From contig MNCI01020980.1 in the NCBI GenBank assembly GCA_015680685.1, positions 697,057-761,056 on the forward strand: 64,000 nt of DNA, in the 5' to 3' direction. The translations under genes and the position numbers were made by a program. Of the stretch, positions 44,897 to 55,868 are shown piece after piece. Within the stretch, counting starts at the first letter, position 1, and each line of letters starts with the position of its first letter. The notes beneath the pieces are model-generated. The model ran no database searches and was not told the DNA's origin. It saw only the letters and a list, made by a program, of their open reading frames with translations. Source of the DNA: Gnetum montanum. Lineage: Eukaryota; Streptophyta; Gnetopsida; Gnetales; Gnetaceae.

Positions 44897-45650
44897 TTGC
44901 CCACTAGTATGGAATACACATTCCTTAAAAATAGAAAATTGGTATTTATCAATGCTAAGCTTGCTCCTCAACAGAAAGAAGAACTATTGAAAGTAATAAA
45001 TAAATGGTTAGAAGCCTTTGCTTGGTTATATCCTGAATTAACTAGAATAAATCTTAGGATATGCCAACATAGAATTTACATTGACCCCTCCATGAAGCCT
45101 CAAAGACAATCGCAGAGGTAATTGAACCCTAAGCTAAAGCAAGTAGTTAAGGAAGGAATCACATAGCTTCTCATGGCTGGGTTCATATACCCCATTACTG
45201 ATAGTGAATGGATTAGCCCCTTAGTTATTGTATCTAAAAAGGGAGGCAAATGGAGGGTGTGCATAGATTTCAGGCTACTAAATCTGGCAACATTCAAAGA
45301 TCACTTTCCATTGCCATTTGTTGACGAAGTCTTAGACACCATCGCAAGGCATATTTATTACAGTTTTCTAGATGGATATAGTAGATATAACCAAATACAA
45401 ATAGCCCTAGAAGACCAAGCCAAGACTATGTTCACCAGTCCTTGGGGAACATTCGCATACAAACAGATCTCATTTGGCTTATACAATGCCCCTACAACAT
45501 TTCAATGACTTCCAACAAAAGATAGGGAATAGTGTGGAGGTCTTTATGGACAACTTCTCCACTTATGGAGTAAACTTTGATCAAGCCTTGGACTGGTTGG
45601 AGTAAGTGTTAAAAAGATGTGTAGAAAATAATTTGAGGCTCAACTGGTAG
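44897..45650 (+). pseudogene. C1 reverse transcriptase
   Basis: The open frames 44897-45121 and 45173-45508 share one frame, parted by a TAA. Motifs: RICQHRIYIDPSMKP, FIYPITDSEWISPLVIVSKK, KWRVCIDFRLLN, DHFPLPFVDEVLD, YSFLDGYSRYNQIQIAL, FTSPWGTFAYKQISFGLYNA. After a frameshift at about 45508 the catalytic motif reads VFMDNFSTYG. The second Asp is Asn, which should abolish polymerisation. Element A keeps FMDDF at the same place. Confidence 0.82.
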
Positions 45651-46350
45651 AAAAGCCATTTGATGGTCCAAGAAGGCATAGTACTAAGGCACAAAATCTC
45701 ACACACCGAGATAGAGGTAGACCTCGAGAAAATCAAAATTATCCAAGGAATTACCTGTGAACCAAAAATTGTCAAAGATATTCAATCATTCCTTGGACAT
45801 ACTAGCTACTATAGGAGGTTTATTAAGAACTTTTCAAAGGTTTCCAAACCATTGGTGGAATTAACAAAAAAGGACGTACCTTTCGAGTGGACCAGGGAAT
45901 GCGAATTAGCTTTTCAAACTCTAAAATCGAAACTAGTAGAAACACCCATTCTACAAGCTCCTGACTGGTCCAATCCATTCCATATCATGACTGACTCCAA
46001 CTATGCTTTAGAAGCCGTACTTACACAGTTAGGTGACCAGAAGCATCCTTATTACATCCATTGTGCAAGTAGAAGTATCGTTGGTGCACAACTTAACTAC
46101 ACTACCATAGAGAAAGAATTAATGGCTATAGTGTTTGCACTAGAAAATTTTAGACATTATGTATTAGGATATAAAGTATATATACATACAGATCACAGTG
46201 CAATCCAGTTCCTCATGAATAAGCCAATGGTAAGCCCTCATATCATATGATGGCTTGTAATATTACAAGAGTTTAATTTAATGATGATTGATCATAAGGG
46301 CACTAAGAATGTAGTTGCTGATCATTTATCTTGGTTGCAATGGGAAAACA
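45651..46350 (+). pseudogene. C1 connection and RNase H
   Basis: An open frame of 196 codons (45660-46250), then readable to VVADHLSWLQ after one stop. Motifs: [101 protein letters not shown] and HTDHSAIQFLMNKP. This is the typical Athila arrangement of RT thumb, tether and RNase H. Confidence 0.85.
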
Positions 46351-46429
46351 AAGAGGATGAGTATCCAATTTCTGATCATTTTCCTCATGAATTCCTCTTT
46401 GCTGGTGTAGTGAATAATCAATCACCCAT

Positions 46430-47690
46430 GGAGAAAAATTAGTATAGTAGCATTCTTATCTATCTCCTCACCCAACAAACACCACAAGAGTTAAACCTTA
46501 AGAAGAAACAACAATTTGTTCACCGAGCCAAGTACTTTATGGAGATTAATGGGCAACTTTACAAAGTGTGTCCTAATGGCTTGGTTTGATGGTGTGTTCC
46601 CGATATAGATCAATTGTGAGTTCTCCAAGATACTCATGAGGGTCCTTGTGGGGGTCATTACACTAGTAGACGAATAGCCATCAAGATCCTGCTTGTAGGA
46701 TATTATTGGCCTACATTATTTTGGGACACCCATTATTTTGTCCAATCTTGTGAGTGTTGTCAACATGATGGGGGACTGACTGCTAGAATGGAGGGTCCAC
46801 AATAATGGATTTAAATATTAGAACCCTTCAACATTTGGGAAATTAATTTTATGTGGTTGATTACACCAATGTCTAATGGAAAAGCTTATATTATTGTTGC
46901 TATTGATTACCTAACAAAATGGGCCGAAGAAGCTACTGTTAAGCATTGTACATCATCTACAGTTGCACGATTTATTCAACAACAAATCATAAATAAGTTT
47001 GGTGTGCCACATGCACTTATTTTAGACAATGGCACACACTTCACAGATGCAACTTTTCAAAAATTAATGCAACACTTAGGGGTTGAGCATAAATTGACTA
47101 CACCATACCACCCCCAAGAAAACGGTTAAGCTGAAGTCACCAACAAGGAGATTATGAAAATATTAACAAGAATTATTAGCAAGTTTAGGCAATACTGGAG
47201 CACTAAACTAAACAATGCTCTTTGGGCATATCGCTTCAAATGGAAACTCTCTACAAGCTACTCTCGTTATGAGTTAGTGTATGGTAAATTACCAATGCTT
47301 CCCATTCAAACTGAGCTCCGTACATTATCCACGACATGTGACCTCAACCTTGACCTTGATCTAGCACATAAACAATGGTTAGTAACCCTTAACTTACTAG
47401 ATGAAAACCAATTAGCTTCCTTGTCATCTAACAAATTGACAAGGCCTTCAATAAACAACATCATAACCTAAGAATTAGGAAAGTTAAATATCAACTAGGA
47501 GATAAGGTTCTCTACTGGAATCCCACACATGTCCCACAATGTACTAAATTTCAAACATTGTGGGAAGGACCTTATATTATTTATGCAACTTTTCCTTTAG
47601 GGGCCATGATAATATACAAACCTAAGAGCCTAGATAAGAAAATTTTGGTCAATGTGCAACAAACCAAACCTTTCCAGGAGCTTAGGACAA
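46430..47690 (+). pseudogene. C1 integrase
   Basis: The N-terminal zinc site is readable (DTHEGPCGGHYT, then SCECCQ near 46750). In the core frame 46851-47129 the first acidic residue is lost (EINFMWLITP where A has DFMGPI). LILDNGTHF and HPQENG/AEVTN keep the other two, with a TAA between ENG and AEV. A further frame, 47154-47471, covers the region after the core. The C-terminal GPY-type segment (WEGPYIIYATFPLGAMIIYKPKS, 47558-47700) follows. Not functional. Confidence 0.83.
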
Positions 47691-47699
47691 CTAGTACAC

Positions 47700-49649
47700 A
47701 TGCTACCTTTCTTGATGGACAACCCTACTCACTATTTCAAATCTCCTCCTTCCAACTTAGTCATGGAAGAGATGGCAATTTTTTTACACATTTTTTGTTT
47801 CACATTATTGTTTTCTTATTTTTGTTTTACACCATCATTCATGTTTTTATTATTTCTTTGTTTGCTTGATTTACTTTTATTCATCATCTAATAAGTGCTC
47901 ATGATGGTGGATAAAATTATATCATATTGATTTCTAATGTTTGGTTTTTATCGTTGAATTACGATGCTAATATTAAGGTATGGTTCTTTTGGTAAAATAA
48001 GCAATGAGTCCATGCTTTCCACTCATCCATACAATTCTATGGTCTCCTTTGGCTTGGAACTGTACAGTCCCTTTTTTCTAATTAAACTTGTTAAAGAATT
48101 GGTGGTTGGGTATTTTTCAAACCAAGGAAAGACTCAAATAATGAAAAGGGTGTGACTTCAAGGGGATTCGGTGCATTTGTGTTGGCCATTCTCTTGGGTG
48201 GTTGGATTTGTTTTCTTGGGTTTTCCACCATTCTAACATTGTTGAAAAATTAGGAAGCTGAGTGAATAAAAATAACTCTTTGCATGGTGTGGTTCTCATG
48301 CAAAAAAAATAAATAAATAAGAAGAAAAAACAAAAGTGAGAATTCAAAGCACACCCCTTAGACATAATAAAGAAATATGGGCTACAAGAACTAGTTATGG
48401 AATTGGAAAGACATGATATCCATGCCTGAAGGTTCCCTCTAACTAAGGCTCTCTCTCACTTCCTGCTTCTCCATCTCGCTCTCCTTGGAATAGTTGTGAC
48501 TCTTTGTGGAAGCATTCTTGTTGCTTCAAGAGGATGGATTGGCCAAGTGTATTGATGCACAATCATTAAATGTGGTTGGTTTGAGTCTAGATTTGGGATG
48601 AGTTCTACTCAGTTATCTTAACGATGAAATACATAAGGGGCTTTACACAACCTTGTTCTTGGGATTCCATTCCATTCTCTCCTCTCCATCTTTCTTCCCA
48701 TTTTCCCCCTTATTGCCGATTTTATCATTAGTCCATTCTAGGTTGATGCATTATTTTTCTTTAGTGAATTCTTGTGGGTAAGTTTTTAACTCTTTCTTCC
48801 AAATGACATTCCTAGAGCCTATGAACTCTTTGGTTTGTGGGGTTGTCAGGGCATAAAGGGCATGAGCCTGCTTTGGGGAGGACCCACTAGCATTTCTTTT
48901 TGGTGCAATTGTTAACTTGTTTCCCTTAAACATTTCCTACAATCAATCATTTCTTGTTTCATCCCCATCCATGACATCCATTTTATTGACATTGTCATTA
49001 ATATTTTTCATCTTTCTTGTTCCTCATGTTTTTTCATCTTATAGCTACGGGAGGTTCTCTCTTAGTTGTGGGAGCCCTAACACAAATTTTTCAATTTTTT
49101 TCATTTTATGAATTGCCTAACCCCTACACCTTGGATAGTTTCTAGTGATAAATCTCCAAACCAATTTCTTCCATAACAATAACTCAACCAATGCACTTCA
49201 CATCGAGGCAAGATATCAACTGCATTGTGGATTATCTATCCTTGCTCATTTGTGACTGTGTTGTGTGTGCAGATGGAAATCATACAAACAATGGACTGGG
49301 CTTGGAGGAAGTACTCGGGATGGACAGGAAATGGAGAATTTATGAAAGGAGCGAGTTTGGTGGCATTGCTATGGATAAATAATGGAAGGTGCAATCTTGG
49401 CATTGGTAGAAACACGCTCCATCTTCTTTTTCTCTCTTTCTCTTCAAGCTACCAAATAAGGCTTGGATGACATTTATGTACAAGTATTCACCACAATGGT
49501 CATGAATACTAATGTTGTAATATGCTTATTGATCCGTTCACTGGGCACGTTGAGTCTGTCATCCCATTCCACTGTTAGTTGTTAATTAGTCAATAATCCC
49601 ATACCTTCCCAATATTTTGTAAGGAACTCGAGAACAAGTTTTCATTTAG
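47700..49649 (+). other. C1 3' non-coding region
   Basis: Collinear with 7140-9150 of I. It has a mutated internal purine tract (CATGGAAGAGATGG, 47763-47776), a T-rich stretch (47780-47870), the two-helix stem-loop (48286-48355), GCTTTGGGGAGGACCCAC (48870-48887), and a splice-acceptor-like TGTGTGTGCAG directly before an ATG at about 49273. That ATG opens a short frame (MEIIQTMDWAWRKYSGW) ending about 49470. No env-like domain is recognised. Confidence 0.6.
49262..49470 (+). other. Short acceptor-linked ORF in the C1 3' region
   Basis: GTGTGTGCAG abuts an ATG. The frame starts MEIIQTMDWAWRKYSGW, continues through ASLVALLWINNG and runs for about 65 codons. Element I has the same acceptor and ATG near 8795 (MVIMQ, then a stop), so the position is conserved but the protein is not proven. 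It could be the remnant of an env-position ORF such as ORF2 of the B elements. Confidence 0.35.
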
Positions 49650-49660
49650 TTGTGGGGGTA
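49650..49660 (+). promoter_or_regulatory. C1 polypurine tract
   Basis: GTTGTGGGGGTA abuts the LTR at 49661, preceded by the same AACTCGAGAACAAGTTTTCA stretch as in element I. Confidence 0.85.
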
Positions 49661-50914
49661 TGATGAGAGCAATTACTCTAGTAGTTATTCTAATTATGAG
49701 AGTGGTTACTCTAGTGGTTTCTTCAGCAATTATTCTAATTATTAGAATGGTTACTCTAGTGGTTTCTTTAGCAGTTATTCTAATTATTAGAGTGGTTACT
49801 CTAAAGGTTTCTTTAGCAGTTATTCTAATTATTAGAGTGGTTACTCTAATTATTAAAGTAGTTTCTCCCAAGTCTATAAATACAGTACCTAGGTGCACAA
49901 TTGGGAAAGGAAGTCTTGTAGCAGTCAAGTAGTGAAACTCTTGTAGTTTGTTTGAAAGTTAGAGTATTTTCCAAGTGCCTACAGCAGGAGATCTAAGTGT
50001 GGATAGATCTTTATTCAAGCATTATGTACCTAAGCACACCTTGTGTACGACAATAAAGATGAGCTCTCTAATTCATCCTTGTAGCACTTGAGATTTGCTT
50101 TTTTACGCATTTCTTTTATTTTATTTTCTTATGCATTTATTTTATTTTATGCACTTTACATTTCTGTTATTAACATAGTAATTCATTTTGATCAATTAAG
50201 CAAATCATTAAATTACACTTAGTACGATCACTTCAAGCATGCGTATAACACTTGGTAACCCAGTAACGATTAGCGTTTGGTAATCCCAGTAGTGTTGCAC
50301 TGGTTTAGGATGTGTACGACAAGTGAGAACAGATACCGGTGTTAGGATTAGTTAAAGCCTAGTTAATTAGTAGTTAAGTTAAATTAGTCACTTAGTTATT
50401 TAAAGCTTATTTAATGTTATTTAAAATTATTTACTGCTTTCCTTAGTTAATTAATGTTCCCTCTCTCACCTTGTTAACTCTCCCAAGTAAACACACTCAG
50501 TACAACCACTTCAAGCATGCGTGGAACACTTGGCATCCGAGTAATGATTAGAGTTTGGTAATCCTAGTAGTGTTGCATTGGTTCAAGATGTGTATAGCAA
50601 GTGGGAACGGATGTTGGTGTTAGGACTAGTTAGAGCATAGTCGATTTGTTAAATTAAATTAGTTTCTTAAGTATTTCACTTTTCCCTTTGTAGCACTAGG
50701 ACATAAAGCATCAGAAAATATATAAAAATCGTATACCTCAAGTTTACTTAATCATACAATCGCACTATACAAGTAAGCTTGGGAAGATAAGGATTGACTA
50801 ACCCATCTGAGTTCTATGAAGGCACACAAACACTTAGTCCTTGGAATTCGACCAAATCATGCGTGTACGCTCATATTTGTATGGTTGAGCGTAGGGATAC
50901 CTCACTGCTCATCA
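49661..50914 (+). repeat. C-family LTR shared by C1 and C2
   Basis: A 1254-bp LTR, TGATGAGAGCAATTACT to CTGCTCATCA. U3 opens with four 45-bp repeats, then TATA (TCTATAAATACAG, about 49873) and AATAAAG (about 50053). It is the 3' LTR of C1, and because a PBS and gag follow, also the 5' LTR of C2. Confidence 0.92.
49690..49860 (+). repeat. 45-bp tandem repeats in C LTR U3
   Basis: The anchor GGTTACTCTA occurs at 49704, 49749, 49794 and 49839, a period of exactly 45 bp. Each unit carries TTATTCTAATTATTAGA, rich in TAATTA-type palindromes. The repeat length is a multiple of three, which creates spurious open frames on both strands. Three units are seen in the displaced LTR start at 21431-21577. 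Confidence 0.9.
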
Positions 50915-51197
50915 TTGGCATCGTTGCTAGGGACTTTGTTGTTTGTGTGCTAGCTAGAACTTAGGAAATCTTCCCATCATTGGAACGAACCCTTAGGGTT
51001 GGTTATCTTACAATTATTTAAATGAAATTTATTGCACACTAAATAGAAAATTATGTCTCCTTCTTCTTACAAGAGTGTTTCACCGCCTAGGTCCAATATA
51101 GGGAACAATTGGAGGTGTAGTACACATGATAATTCGCAAGTCCTCCAACAGTTTTATGTGGTATATGTTCATCCTAATGAGTATATACCAAACTTAC
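50915..51197 (+). mobile_element. Start of a second C element (C2): PBS and gag N-terminus
   Basis: TTGGCATCGTTGCTAGGGAC directly follows the LTR at 50914. A leader leads to the ATG at 51054, which opens MSPSSYKSVSPPRSN..NNWRCSTHD, then VVYVHPNEYIPNL, the same N-terminus as C1 (41572 on). It is cut at 51197 by a reversed LTR fragment. LTR-internal-LTR-internal is a tandem arrangement, not a normal single insertion. Confidence 0.82.
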
Positions 51198-51350
51198 TGA
51201 TGAGCGGCGAGGTATCCCTACACTCAACCATACGAATATGAGCGTTCACACACGATCCGGTCCACATGGACATACAAGCGAGGTATCCCTACACTTAACC
51301 ATACGTGACAAAGTAAATACTAGTCCAAGTGGGAAGACAGCGGCAGAGTG
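51198..51350 (-). repeat. Rearranged fragment of an Athila-like LTR
   Basis: TGATGAGCGGCGAGGTATCC (51198) matches the end of a minus-oriented LTR. After about 60 bp the same stretch restarts (GCGAGGTATCCCTACACTTA, about 51280) and jumps to CTAGTCCAAGTGGGAAGACA. Internally duplicated and deleted. It separates C2 from element F. Confidence 0.65.
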
Positions 51351-51989
51351 CCTTGAATGGTCCACATGCAAATCAAACGAGGACTTCCCCAACGTACGCA
51401 CATTGCAATGCATTGGGTTATACGTAAACGATGCACATTAAACGTAAACTGTAACGTAAACATACATAATAATATAAACTGGAATGTAAATTTCAACTGG
51501 AAAAACAAAGAAAACTACAACAAATCTGGGCAAAAATGTAAACTGTTTTGTATTGAAAAATTTATTACAGTGTGCACCGGTCAGAACGCAGTTGTGGATT
51601 AATCACAAGGTAGACATTTAGCCCCAGTGGGTGATGATAGGTGCTGGGAGATGCAGGTTTTGGGTTGTAGGGAAATGCAGCATCCAAGTTTGATGCCCAG
51701 GGTATAGAGGTTTATGCTTAGATTTACGAAGTGTACTAGATCCAATTTTTTTTATCTCCATTTGTAAAAATTGCCAACCTTGATCTTGTGAAAAATCGGG
51801 GTTTTTACAAGATCTTTGGCATTAGATTCAAATCTGGAAGGAGATGAGTGGCTGTGAGGTGAGAAAAGTTTGGATTGGGAGATAGGTGGTGCATTGACCA
51901 AGTGCAAGATATGTTACAACTATACAGTGTGTAGCGTATGAGATTGGGCATCAACCTCAGTGTACAGGCTCAGCATCAACCTCAGCCTC

Positions 51990-52850
51990 AGCGTACAGGC
52001 TCAGTGTACACCAAAATGTACCCAGCGTATACACATGAAAATGCATCATTTTGAGGTTAAAAATTGATTTTTAGGTTCTTGTGATGATGCCCAATAGTTT
52101 CCCTACCTCTAGAAGTCAATTTCAGGTGAAAATATTGCTCTTTGGTGCCTGTTTTGGGCTGTTTTTGGTGGTGTACGTTGGTCAGCGTACACCAAAATGT
52201 ACCCAGCGTACACACATGTAAATGCATTATTTCAAGGTCAAAACTTGATTTTAAGGTACCTGTGATGATGCCCAATAGTTTCCCTACCTTTAGGAGTCAA
52301 TTTCAAGTGAAAATCTTTCTCTTTGGTGCCTGTTTTGGGCTGTTTTTTGTGGTGTACGCTGGGCTGTACGCTGGTCAACGTACACCAAAATGTAACGAGC
52401 GTACACACATGTAAATGCATCATTTTAAGGTTAAAACTTGATTTTCATGTGCTTGTGATGATTCCTAATAGTTTCCCTACCTCCAAGAGTCAATTTCAGG
52501 TGAAAATCTTGCTCTTTGGTGCCTATTTTGGGCCATTTTTGATGGTGTACGTTGGGCTATACGCTGGTCAGCGTACACCAAAATGTACCCAACATACACA
52601 CATGAAAATGCATCATTTCAAGGTCAAAACTTGATTTTTAGGTGCCTATGATGATTCCCAATAGTTTCCCTACCTCTGGGAGTTGATTTTAGGTGAAAAT
52701 ATTTCTCTTTGATGCCTGTTTTGGGCTATTTTTTGTGGTGTACGCTGGGCTGTATGCTGGTCAGCGTACACCAAAATGTGCCTAGCATACACACATGAAA
52801 ATGAATTATTTAGGGCCCAAAATTTGATTTTTAGGAGGCTGAGAGCTATT
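51990..52850 (-). repeat. About five 181-193-bp tandem repeats with hairpin arms
   Basis: The anchor CCAAAATGTA recurs at 52011, 52192, 52385, 52578 and 52771 (last copy one mismatch), a spacing of 181, 193, 193 and 193. Each unit holds GGTGTACGCT and AGCGTACACC as inverted arms (perfect at 52737-52746 and 52763-52772), plus GATGATGCCCAATAGTTTCC-type sequence. Confidence 0.88.
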
Positions 52851-53183
52851 GGGGACCTTGGGGAAGGTCCTGGGGGGTCCAGACACTCAATTATGGCATG
52901 TTTTGGCTCATTTTTGTGGCCTAAAAATTGCTATACGCTGGCCTGTATGCTGGCCATTGTACAGCCCAGTGTGAATAAAGTATACTTGGTCAAACCCAAG
53001 TATTTTGAACCCAAAACATGAAATTCCCGATGTCGGATGCTGATGTAGTCACCTGTGGGTCCCGGGGAACTCTTTCTTGTTCAATTATGCTCTGTTTGAT
53101 GCTATTTTTGAGGCTTTCAAGCTTGGTCATGCTAGGGACCAACATGACTTAGCTCAATTTCTATTTACAAGTGTTAGCCAAAA

Positions 53184-53276
53184 TTTTTGTGGTGTTTCAT
53201 TGGTCCCTCTTTGTTGACACCTGGAGGAATCAACCTGAGAGGCGTTAACAAAGAAGTACAAAACACCACAAGCAAA
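53184..53276. other. Long imperfect inverted repeat
   Basis: TTGTGGTGTTT near 53185 pairs with AAACACCACAA near 53265, and CTTTGTTGAC (about 53210) with GTTAACAAAG (about 53246; one mismatch). Two helices with unequal internal loops. Purpose unknown; it may be an LTR feature. Confidence 0.55.
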
Positions 53277-54320
53277 CTGGTAGTAAGCATTATCCTTTGG
53301 CACTTGGCCAGATGTCATCGCACCGTGTTCAGAAGTACCTGGGATTGGGAAATGAAGTTTTGAGATGATATCTAGAGGAGATGTTTGTAACTCTGGGATT
53401 TGGAATTAATCAAGGGATTGTGCCAGTGTGGGAGAGTAGTATTCATCTTATGCAAACAAGTCATGTTGTTCCTTATCGATGGCCAATATTTGGCAGATTT
53501 GGAACCAAGGCATGAGAAGTACATCCTTTGGAGGAATGAGACTCTTGTATCATGTTTGAGAGAACTCGTTATCACAACCAAAGCCACGTGATGAGGTGAT
53601 GCATTCTTTGGAGAAACAGGACCCTTGTGGAGTATCTAAGGAAACCCATTGTCCGATAGCCAAAATCGCACAGTGAGGTGAAACATGATGGTTTGAGACA
53701 CGAGTATTTCTTTCCAAGACAACTACCTTCCCCCCTGGGGCTTGTATGGGAAGTGCCAAGGGTCTTGTGGTTCATTTTGCTCTTTGCTCTTTGATCTTTT
53801 TTTTTGTTTAGAAAGAGCTTTCTTTCAATTTTGCACTCATGCTCATGTGCTGTGTTGTGTGTTGAAACTGCTTAAGAGTGTCATAGCGTGCAACAGTGTG
53901 CTCAAATTTTTGGGGTGTACTGGGTGTATCTGGTAACTGTAACTAGGTAGGAAAGAGAACGAGAGTGTTGGGGAAATGGAGAATGTATTGGGAACTGGGA
54001 ATGTACTTTTGAACAGATTGATTAACTTGGTTGCGTGCATCAGAAACAATGTGGCACCTTGTCACCATGATGAAGTGTATTAGTGTACGAGCACCACTGG
54101 GTGTCATCCTGCAAACACAACTCCAAGAAGACAAGAAAATCACAAGTGAATGAGTTAGTGAATACTTTAGACACGAATGTGGCCGATGCAAATGGAGGCA
54201 CCATGTGAAAATTAAGGCAAACAAAATGAGTAGCAATAGTGTTGTCAGAGCTGATGTGATGAATGATGCAGCAAGAGTTGATAAAGAAATGTCATGAATT
54301 ACAGCATCAGATGAATGTGC
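53277..54320 (-). other. F 3' non-coding stretch
   Basis: No recognisable domain. A unit of about 85 bp appears twice at about 53510-53650 (CATCCTTTGGAGGAATGAGA and CATTCTTTGGAGAAACAGGA). A pyrimidine run lies at 53785-53812. Short open frames on both strands overlap one another and look random. Confidence 0.45.
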
Positions 54321-54329
54321 CAGAGATGA

Positions 54330-54640
54330 TCTTGCTAGTTTATAGTCTTGGCGGACTATCGTGGGTTAGTTTTATGTCATAACCCGTTGGACATTGCTAG
54401 TTTATCATTGTAGTGGATGGTGCGATGCTAGTTTATAGTCATGGAGGACTATGAAGAGGCAAGCTAGTTTATAGTCTTAGCAGACTCTAGTGAATGAGTG
54501 TGACAGTTTAGTGTCATGTTAGACAGAGCTCTGTGGTGTTGATTTACCGTCATGTCGCTAGGACGTTCTGTGGTGCTAGTTTATTTTTAGTCATAGCCCA
54601 GAACATTGTATGGTATCATTTTACCGTCATGATGTCAGGA
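54330..54640 (-). repeat. Hexaloop hairpin array, cluster 1 (after F pol)
   Basis: About nine copies of (C)TAGTTTA..GTC......GAC. Clear stems on the + strand: ATAGTC/GACTAT at 54342-54359 (loop TTGGCG), ATAGTC/GACTAT at 54435-54452 (loop ATGGAG), AGTC/GACT at 54473-54486 (loop TTAGCA), TGTC/GACA at 54512-54525 (loop ATGTTA). CGTC/GACG at 54548-54565 and TGTC/GACA at 54375-54393 have longer loops. Confidence 0.75.
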
Positions 54641-54693
54641 TGAATGCATACCTGAGTGACTTCAAAAATGGAACAATTTGAGGTACAAATGAT

Positions 54694-55860
54694 TCATTGA
54701 TGTGTAAACTCATTTCTGTCCATGTCCACTAGTTTGAACACTCTGTTGTCGTATGCTTTGGTGACCAAGTAAGGCCCTTCCTGGTTGGCTGAGAATTTGT
54801 CCAGGTGTTCATGGACTACCTTAAGTACAAGATCATCTTCTTTTATCAGGTTCTTGTGAATGTCATGCTGATGCTGCTGGTACCACTAGATATGATCTAA
54901 TGCATGCGTGCATTCCTCCTCTACTGAATCTAGGTCAACAATGCGCAAGTAATTGTTTAGACCTTCATCAAGGAGTCCAGAGAGTGTGATCCTCAAGGAT
55001 GGTACCTACAACTCCAAAGGTAAAACAACTTCTGAACCATAAACAAGACTATATGGTGTTTTATCTATGGATGTCCTATGCGTCGTTCTATATGCCCATA
55101 GCACATAAACTAGCTACTCGTGCCATCTTCGTTTGCTTTGATGAAGCATTTTCTTGAGCACCATGATGATAGTTTTATTTGTGGCTTCTGCTTGTCCATT
55201 TCTTTGAGGATAATATGGAGACAAGAATGAATGTTTAATGCCTAGGCTGTCGCAAAAGGTTTTTGTTTCAACACTATTGAATTGTGGCCCGTTGTCAGTA
55301 ATGATGGTCATTGGGCTGCCAAAACGGGTCACAATGTTTTCAAGGATAAAGTTACATACTTGTTTCGATGTGGTCTTCCTAAGAGGAATAGCTTCTACCC
55401 ATTTCATGAAGTATTCAGTCGCAGTTATGATGAAGCTATGTCCTGCTGAAGATGGGGGAGTTATTTGTCCAATGATGTCTAACACCCACTTCTGGAAAGG
55501 CCATGTGATTTGGGCTGTATGCAACTCGTTGGGTGGAACATGTATAAGGTTACCATGCTTTTGACACGTATCGCACGCTTTGACCTTGGAGAAACAATTA
55601 TACTCCATGTGTGGCCAATAGTACCCTAAAAGCCTTATTTTGGTTGCCATTGCTTTGGGTGCTATGTGCCCTCTGCAAAGCCCCTCATGAACTTGCTCCA
55701 CGATGGTCTAGCCATCAGTGCTACTAACGCATACCAGCAAAATGCCTTCATAGGATCTATAACACAATGTATCCCCTACTAGTGTATATTGTCGAGAGCA
55801 TTTTTGCACCACATCCTTTTGTGCATTTGTTAGATGTTGAGGTGGTTCACCATGTAGAAG
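54694..55860 (-). pseudogene. F integrase
   Basis: A clean 195-codon frame at 55701-55114, continuing with a few stops to a TGA at 54694. Zinc-binding part: VHEGLCRGHIAPKAM then ACDTCQKHG. The core has all three acidic residues: VLDIIGQITPP, ITDNGPQFNS and NGQAEATNKT. Downstream are [28 protein letters not shown] (stop just after) and, near the end, ANQEGPYLVTKAYDNRVFKL, the GPY-type C-terminus. Integrase inserts the element cDNA into the genome. It is the only integrase here with an intact DDE triad, though the full protein is broken by stops. Confidence 0.87.
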
Positions 55861-55868
55861 GTACTCCT

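Larger units (their letters stand above)
40643..50914 (+). mobile_element. Athila-like element C1 (gag-pol), joined to a second copy
   Basis: Most of its 5' LTR (40643-41451) is here; the first ~147 bp lie at 21577-21431, carried off by the inversion. Then come PBS, gag (41572-44000), protease, RT, RNase H, integrase, a 3' region (47690-49650), PPT and LTR (49661-50914). It is the best-preserved pol in the Athila-like group, but the protease triad, one RT Asp and the first integrase Asp are mutated. After the second LTR another PBS and gag start follow at once. Confidence 0.9.
51351..53720 (-). repeat. Probable 3' LTR of element F (ends tentative)
   Basis: This sits downstream of F integrase on the minus strand. 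A candidate PPT (minus CCCCAGGGGGGAAGGTAG, 53740-53723) is followed by TGTCTTGG as a possible LTR start. Then come AAAATTTTTGTGG at 53181, tandem repeats at 52000-52850, a weak TATA (minus CTCTATACCC, about 51713) and AATAAA (minus, about 51570). This order (repeats upstream of TATA and poly(A) signal) fits a U3-R-U5. Neither end nor a target duplication is confirmed. Confidence 0.35.

Noticed and set aside
49590-49932. Open frames on both strands with repeating TLIIRITAKET or VVTLVVSLAVILIIR residues
   Set aside because: They come from the 45-bp repeat in the C LTR (a multiple of three). The same artefact gives the frame at 21381-21575. Not genes.
51990-52850. CRISPR-like regular repeats
   Set aside because: The full 181-193-bp unit is repeated with no unique spacers, in a eukaryotic retrotransposon context. 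Tandem repeat.
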